Origin: CAZMHJ01 sp964566075
GTDB taxonomy: Bacteria > Patescibacteriota > Saccharimonadia > Saccharimonadales > CAIOMD01
Reading direction: 5' to 3'
Assembly: GCA_964566075.1 (NCBI GenBank)
Contig: CAZMHJ010000034.1
Span: 1 to 10,011 of the forward strand
Length of the DNA stretch: 10,011 bases
Below the pieces are notes generated by a model. That model worked only from the letters and a program-made list of their open reading frames with translations, was not told where the DNA came from and did not search any database. The translations under genes and the position numbers were made by a program. Numbering within the stretch: position 1 is the first letter of the stretch; every line of letters begins with the position of its first letter. This document shows positions 7,078 through 10,011 of the stretch, piece by piece.

Positions 7078-7098
7078 AAAAAAATCGCCTAATGGCGA
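7078..7098 (-). terminator. Intrinsic terminator for the minus-strand secreted-protein gene
   Basis: On the minus strand TCGCC pairs with GGCGA across an ATTA loop (7085-7098) and is followed by seven T's (complement of 7078-7084). It lies seven bases outside the left inverted repeat and would end the minus-strand transcript of the GC-rich gene. Confidence 0.7.
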
Positions 7099-7105
7099 AG
7101 TGATA

Positions 7106-7123
7106 TGACACATTGGATTGTTA
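7106..7123 (+). repeat. Left inverted repeat (IR-L) of the GC-rich cassette
   Basis: TGACACATTGGATTGTTA. It matches the reverse complement of 8748-8765 at 17 of 18 positions; the difference is C/T at position 6. The GC-rich block begins just inside it. Confidence 0.85.
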
Positions 7124-7128
7124 GTGCC

Positions 7129-7163
7129 CTGGTGGGCCGCCCTTATGCAGAGCGGCCCACCAG
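7129..7163. repeat. GC-rich hairpin inside the left end of the cassette
   Basis: CTGGTGGGCCGC (7129-7140) and GCGGCCCACCAG (7152-7163) form a perfect 12-bp stem with an 11-base loop, 12 bases after the gene's stop codon on the minus strand. It lacks a T tract on either strand, so it is not a canonical terminator; it may protect the mRNA 3' end or be a structural end of the cassette. Confidence 0.7.
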
Positions 7164-7175
7164 AGAGGGGAAGCG

Positions 7176-8639
7176 TCAGGCGGCCGTAACGGTTACCTGA
7201 CCCAGCGCGACATCCTTGAGGAGCAGCGTACGTGCCTCGTCGCGGTAAGCCTTGAAGCCAACCACCACGGTCACGGTCTGACCCTTGATGACGCCGAACT
7301 GGTCGAGCGGAACGTTGGTCGTTCCGCCCGTAGCCAGGTTCGTGTTGACGGTCTTGCCACCGATGGTGACCGTTCCGACGTAGAACCTGGTGCTGGCCGG
7401 CACCGTGAAGGTAACGTTGGTCACCGAGCAGCTCACGCAGCCCAGCGACACCGTCACCGAAGCACCAGCCCACGGCGGACACACGATCTCAACCGGCGAA
7501 CCGATCTTGACGTATGCCGACGTACAGGCAGTAGTCCAGGTGCAGTAGGCAGCCTGCAGACGAGTGGCATCGGCGATCTTCTTGACCACCTTGCCACACG
7601 TTCCAGGCTTGACCAGCAGTGCCATAGTCACCGAACCAGTAGCCACGTTCGTCCACGTCCAGTGAACGGTCGAAGCACCAGCAGGGTTGCAGTACGTCGC
7701 CGTAACGGTAGCGATACCGTTACAGTTGGTGTCGCACTGCGTGACGATTGCCGGACGACCCGGCGACTTGCTGTAGCGCATGCTTGCACTGATAACACCA
7801 GTCGCGGCAATCAGCAGTCGCTGAGTACCGGGCGTAGCGTTGGTCAGCCAGGCCTTGTTGCCTAGTGGAACCGTCACCTTGGCCGAGACCGTCACCGTAC
7901 CGACACCCGTTCGGGTGAGGTTAGTGATGAACACGCCACTTGCGTTGGTCACACCAGTCGTGCGCAGCAGCTTGGCATTGCCAGCTGCCAGCGAAACGCG
8001 CAGCCCGGCCGGAGCCGGCAGTCCGCGAGTGGTCTTGACCACCACGGTCACACGCGTCGTCTGGCCGGGAAGCACTGCCGTAGAAGCCACCGTAGCCTTG
8101 TAGGGGCCAACGTTGACTGCCAGGTAGCGCGTGACAAGGTTCTTCATCGAAACACTGATGACGCCGTGGGTGGTAGCCCACTTGTACCAGGTCTTGAAGT
8201 TCTTGTCGGGGGTTAGTGCCCAGATTGCCAGTGCAGCCGCTGCTGCCTCCGCCTTGTTGCGAGTGCCGGCGTGCAAGGCCTGGATGGTGTTCGCCTTGGC
8301 CGAAGCCGCCGCAGTCATACCAGGAATGACGCCGTTCTTGAGCAGTACCGTGCCACTACCACTGGGGTTGTGACGACTGAAGTCGATGCAGTTGCCCTTC
8401 TCGACCTTGGTTGGTTCTGCGTAGTACCACAGACCGGCGAACACCGAAGCCGGATGTCCGGGCCCACCCTTGAGGGTAAGGCCAAGGTACGGCTTAGCGT
8501 AGACGGTTGCAGCGCTGGCCGGAGTAGCCATCGTGACAGACACGACAGCAACCAGACCAAGCGTAACGCAGAGCGCTGTGATTCCAGCGGTGAGGCCTGC
8601 CACTCCACGAGGGAGCAGCCGGCGCATCGTCTCATACAC
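7176..8639 (-). CDS. Secreted thioester-domain-like protein with Ig-like and Cys-rich regions
   Basis: I start at GTG 8639 because AAAGGAA (8647-8653) lies seven bases upstream; this gives 487 residues. ATG 8627 is the alternative. Residues 1-43 form a signal peptide (Arg-rich start, hydrophobic core, TPASA-A cleavage site). Residues 45-180 carry NCIDF (C84) followed by HNPSGSG and AALAIWALT (135-143), the layout of actinobacterial TQXA thioester domains, in which Cys and the Gln of TQxA form a reactive thioester; here the TQ pair is AA. Residues 185-280 look like a bacterial Ig-like domain. The last 185 residues are Thr/Val-rich with nine Cys (302-404), perhaps disulfides. There is no LPXTG or C-terminal anchor, so it is released or held non-covalently. 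An adhesin-like role toward a host bacterium or surface is inferred. GC-rich codons, unlike its neighbours, suggest transfer. Confidence 0.72.
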   Translation of the reverse strand: MYETMRRLLPRGVAGLTAGITALCVTLGLVAVVSVTMATPASAATVYAKPYLGLTLKGGPGHPASVFAGLWYYAEPTKVEKGNCIDFSRHNPSGSGTVLLKNGVIPGMTAAASAKANTIQALHAGTRNKAEAAAAALAIWALTPDKNFKTWYKWATTHGVISVSMKNLVTRYLAVNVGPYKATVASTAVLPGQTTRVTVVVKTTRGLPAPAGLRVSLAAGNAKLLRTTGVTNASGVFITNLTRTGVGTVTVSAKVTVPLGNKAWLTNATPGTQRLLIAATGVISASMRYSKSPGRPAIVTQCDTNCNGIATVTATYCNPAGASTVHWTWTNVATGSVTMALLVKPGTCGKVVKKIADATRLQAAYCTWTTACTSAYVKIGSPVEIVCPPWAGASVTVSLGCVSCSVTNVTFTVPASTRFYVGTVTIGGKTVNTNLATGGTTNVPLDQFGVIKGQTVTVVVGFKAYRDEARTLLLKDVALGQVTVTAA

Positions 8640-8648
8640 AGTGCACTT

Positions 8649-8679
8649 CCTTTCTGCTCCTCCAAAGGGAGGGCAAAGG
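8649..8679 (-). promoter_or_regulatory. Leader hairpin enclosing the ribosome site
   Basis: On the minus-strand RNA CCUUU (8679-8675) can pair with AAAGG (8653-8649) and, within it, CCUCC (8672-8668) with GGAGG (8663-8659) around a CUUU loop. The AAAGG of the Shine-Dalgarno sequence is in the outer stem, so this fold would limit translation. Regulation is inferred from complementarity only. Confidence 0.45.
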
Positions 8680-8694
8680 ACTCTACCACCAGTT

Positions 8695-8741
8695 GGCAGA
8701 GTACACACAAACCCACCGTATGTGCTTGTGCGTACTCTGCC
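8695..8741 (-). repeat. Long hairpin in the leader, right end of the cassette
   Basis: Bases 8695-8710 (GGCAGAGTACACACAA) and 8726-8741 (TTGTGCGTACTCTGCC) form a 16-bp stem with one mismatch as DNA; in the minus-strand RNA that position is a G-U pair, so the stem is continuous. The loop is 15 bases. No U tract follows, so it is not a terminator. It mirrors the left-end hairpin. Confidence 0.75.
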
Positions 8742-8747
8742 GATATG

Positions 8748-8765
8748 TAACAATCCAATATGTCA
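8748..8765 (-). repeat. Right inverted repeat (IR-R) of the GC-rich cassette
   Basis: On the minus strand TGACATATTGGATTGTTA, the partner of 7106-7123. It lies in the transcribed leader of the secreted-protein gene, so the two repeats could pair the mRNA's 5' and 3' ends. Confidence 0.85.
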
Positions 8766-8814
8766 ATGAGCTTTGATTTCGCCCTAACAATAAGGGTAAT
8801 TTCAAAGTGTATAT

Positions 8815-8843
8815 ACTATAGCATAATTAGACTAAAAAAGCAA
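8815..8843 (-). promoter_or_regulatory. Promoter of the secreted-protein gene, outside the cassette
   Basis: On the minus strand TTGCTT (8843-8838), a 17-base spacer, and TATAGT (8820-8815) with an extended TGC. Transcription would start near 8808, about 43 bases outside the right inverted repeat, giving a leader of about 169 bases. It lies in AT-rich, host-like sequence. Confidence 0.55.
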
Positions 8844-8866
8844 TATATATCAACATATTTTTTTGC

Positions 8867-8896
8867 TTGTAACAATAGTAGTAACTGTGGTACAAT
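8867..8896 (+). promoter_or_regulatory. rplK promoter
   Basis: TTGTAA (8867-8872), an 18-base spacer, and TACAAT (8891-8896) preceded by TGG. The start is near 8903, leaving an 86-base leader with a GGAAGGAG stretch (8932-8939) that is too far from the ATG to serve rplK directly. The region 8640-8988 holds no other gene that I can support. Confidence 0.55.
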
Positions 8897-8988
8897 ACCC
8901 CAGTTACGCACTTCTAATTACTTTTAACAATTGGAAGGAGAGTAAGTAGGGAGCTTCAAACCCGAACACTCGAACGAAAGGATTTACT

Positions 8989-9417
8989 ATGGCAAAGCCC
9001 GTAAAGGCTAATTTAAAAATGAAAATTAAAGGCGGCCAAGCATCGGCGGCTCCACCTGTTGGTAGCTCACTTGGTCAGCACGGTGTTAATATGATGGATT
9101 TCATTAATCCATTTAACGACGCCACAAAAGATCGCATGGGTCAAAACCTCACCGTGCACATCACAATCTACGAAGACCGCACTATGGATTGGCGCGTGGT
9201 AGGTACCCCAACTGACGATCTTATCCGTGCTAAGCTTGGTATAGATAAAGGCTCTGGCCGACCTAACACTGAAAAAGTATCAAAAAAGTTAAATGATACT
9301 CAGTTGACTGAAATTGCAGAAGCAAAGGCAGCCGACATGAATACCGATGACATTCCTGCCGTTAAAAAAATGGTTGCCGGTACTGCTCGCAGTATGGGTG
9401 TCGAAATCGAAGGCTAG
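8989..9417 (+). CDS. rplK: 50S ribosomal protein L11
   Basis: L11 binds 23S rRNA at the GTPase-associated centre of the large subunit and takes part in factor binding. The 142-residue protein shows the N-terminal domain (residues 6-70) with the conserved proline-containing APPVGSSLGQHGVN (21-34) and the C-terminal RNA-binding domain with KGSGRPN and the terminal AADMNTDDIPAVKKMVAGTARSMG segment. Length and motifs are normal. GAAAGGA (8975-8981) lies seven bases before the ATG. An unknown gene starts two bases after its stop, separating it from the probable rplA, which usually follows directly. Confidence 0.97.
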   Translation: MAKPVKANLKMKIKGGQASAAPPVGSSLGQHGVNMMDFINPFNDATKDRMGQNLTVHITIYEDRTMDWRVVGTPTDDLIRAKLGIDKGSGRPNTEKVSKKLNDTQLTEIAEAKAADMNTDDIPAVKKMVAGTARSMGVEIEG

Positions 9418-9419
9418 AA

Positions 9420-9794
9420 ATGAACGGCTTTTTTGAATCACAACCTAGTTCGCATATACCAAGGTCAGAAGTTACACCTTGGGACACTGACCGTGTAGAA
9501 GGCCCATATGAAGGTGAATACCAAGACGCTGCTTATGTTGCTGCACACAAACAAGCACAAGAACAAGTTGATGACAGCGATACGCAACAGAAAGCACAAC
9601 TGTTTGATAACGTTGTAGCAGCTCGAAGGAATTTACAGAGTACTGGTGCGTGGTTAGTTGGAGAAGCGATTGATGACGGCGAACCAACAAGAGACATACT
9701 GTCACACCCAGACTATATAGAGGCACAAAACCGATTGTTAGAAGCACAGTCTGAACTAGCAGCATTTACGACTGGTCAAGTTGTAGAACGATAA
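9420..9794 (+). CDS. Hypothetical acidic protein inserted between rplK and rplA
   Basis: I recognise no family for this 124-residue protein. It is soluble, acidic and without cysteine: an N-terminal Pro/Ser/Asp-rich stretch (1-33), then two helical parts (about 34-80 and 98-118) rich in Ala, Gln and Glu, probably short coiled coils. GAAGG (9409-9413), six bases upstream inside the end of rplK, supports ATG 9420. Its place in a ribosomal operon, two bases after rplK, with neighbour-like codon use, argues for a real gene. It may be a lineage-specific translation-associated protein or simply a passenger. Confidence 0.75.
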   Translation: MNGFFESQPSSHIPRSEVTPWDTDRVEGPYEGEYQDAAYVAAHKQAQEQVDDSDTQQKAQLFDNVVAARRNLQSTGAWLVGEAIDDGEPTRDILSHPDYIEAQNRLLEAQSELAAFTTGQVVER

Positions 9795-9806
9795 ATTACA
9801 TAATTG

Positions 9807-9835
9807 TGGGAGGCATTAGCGCCGTTTGCACCACG
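9807..9835 (+). promoter_or_regulatory. Candidate L1 binding site before rplA
   Basis: GTGG (9807-9810) pairs with CCAC (9832-9835) around GAGGCATTAGCGCC, and GGC with GCC can pair within. GTGGGAGG followed by a CCAC element just upstream of the L1 gene recalls the L1 mRNA target known in other bacteria, which mimics its 23S rRNA site. The identification rests on that resemblance. Confidence 0.4.
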
Positions 9836-9848
9836 AAAGGATATAACC

Positions 9849-10011
9849 ATGGCAGAAGCCAAGAAACCATCAAAGAAAGAAGAGCTACTAGCAGAAGCCA
9901 AGAAGCTTAAACTCAGTGTGACTGCAAAGAATACGATTGCACAAATCGAAGAAGCGCTTGCAGAAGCAAAGGCGGCAAAAGAATCAACTGCCAAGGTAGC
10001 AGAACTGGCAG
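9849..10011 (+). CDS. rplA: Start of probable ribosomal protein L1 with N-terminal extension
   Basis: Only the first 54 codons are inside the window. They encode a Lys/Ala/Glu-rich helical segment; residues 8-40 resemble a HeH/SAP-like helix-extended loop-helix (KKEELLAEAKKLKLSV, then TIAQIEEAL). The body of L1 would lie to the right. The assignment comes from position after rplK, the L1-like leader and the GAAAGGA ribosome site (9835-9841) matching that of rplK. An independent small DNA- or RNA-binding protein is the alternative. Confidence 0.55.
   Translation, partial: MAEAKKPSKKEELLAEAKKLKLSVTAKNTIAQIEEALAEAKAAKESTAKVAELA

Larger units (their letters stand above)
7106..8765. mobile_element. 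Putative inverted-repeat-bounded cassette with one cargo gene
   Basis: A 1.66-kb block is bounded by the 18-bp inverted repeats, each followed 5-6 bases inside by a strong hairpin (7129-7163 and 8695-8741). It contains only the secreted-protein gene; no transposase or recombinase is inside. Base composition changes sharply at the repeats: one 60-base sample inside (7441-7500) is 40/60 G+C, one outside (9601-9660) is 26/60. I saw no convincing target-site duplication. Movement, inversion or replacement would need an enzyme supplied elsewhere. The repeats are seen; mobility is inferred. Confidence 0.4.

Noticed and set aside
8640..8753. Longer N-terminus of the secreted protein, from TTG 8753
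   Set aside because: It would place 38 extra residues ahead of a good signal peptide and run through the 16-bp hairpin; a ribosome site fits GTG 8639 instead.
7106..8765. Assembly chimera or contamination as explanation for the GC-rich block
   Set aside because: Cannot be excluded without reads, but matched inverted repeats at both edges and correctly oriented host-like promoter and terminator outside them argue for a true locus.
7662..8769. Several plus-strand and out-of-frame minus-strand open frames across the GC-rich block
   Set aside because: They are shadows caused by the GC-rich third codon positions of the minus-strand gene; the products show no domain features and the frames overlap each other.
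7098..8775. Target-site duplication around the inverted repeats
   Set aside because: Flanks (GTGATA on the left, ATGAGC on the right) give no convincing direct repeat, so a standard transposition footprint is not supported.
1..10011. Recoded UGA (Gly) as in SR1/Gracilibacteria
   Set aside because: TGA ends the recombinase, secE and secreted-protein frames at sensible places, and glycines and tryptophans are encoded normally.

Overview
The window looks like a chromosomal segment of a Candidatus Saccharibacteria (TM7) or related Patescibacteria genome. I infer this from the AT-leaning core genes, the secE-nusG and rplK-rplA gene order with small unknown genes inserted, the basic N-terminal extensions on SecE and on the probable L1, and several promoters lying directly on the start codon. 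TGA works as a stop and Trp is read by a CCA-anticodon tRNA, so the UGA=Gly code of SR1/Gracilibacteria is not in use. No database search was possible, so the lineage is an inference.

Left part (1-960): the 3' portion of a large serine recombinase gene runs into the 3' end of a tRNA-Trp gene on the opposite strand. The recombinase stop codon lies inside the tRNA, which looks like the edge of an integrated element extending to the left of the window. A hairpin with A and T tracts on either side, within the recombinase 3' end, also serves as the terminator of the tRNA.

Middle part (961-5820): a P-loop kinase-like protein and a YgjP-type zinc metallopeptidase form a two-gene + strand unit. A single-pass membrane protein (-) and a soluble PAS-type histidine kinase (+) diverge from a shared 102-base promoter region. 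A multi-spanning GT2 glycosyltransferase (-) converges on the kinase with no base between the two stop codons. Three of these genes have near-consensus -10 boxes 7-9 bases before the start codon and no Shine-Dalgarno sequence, which implies leaderless mRNAs.

Right part (5821-10011): the information-processing block. secE and nusG overlap by ATGA and are followed by a 55-codon ORF and an intrinsic terminator. A promoter and a complete terminator-like hairpin precede secE, which suggests attenuation. rplK, a 124-residue unknown protein and the start of a probable rplA follow after the insertion described next.

Between the nusG operon and rplK sits the most unusual object: a GC-rich block bounded by 18-bp inverted repeats (17 of 18 identical). 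Each end has a strong hairpin just inside the repeat. The block carries one gene, for a secreted protein with a thioester-domain-like N-terminal region and a Cys-rich C-terminal half. A minus-strand promoter and a minus-strand terminator of host-like composition lie just outside the two repeats. The layout resembles an exchangeable or invertible surface-protein cassette placed in a fixed expression site.
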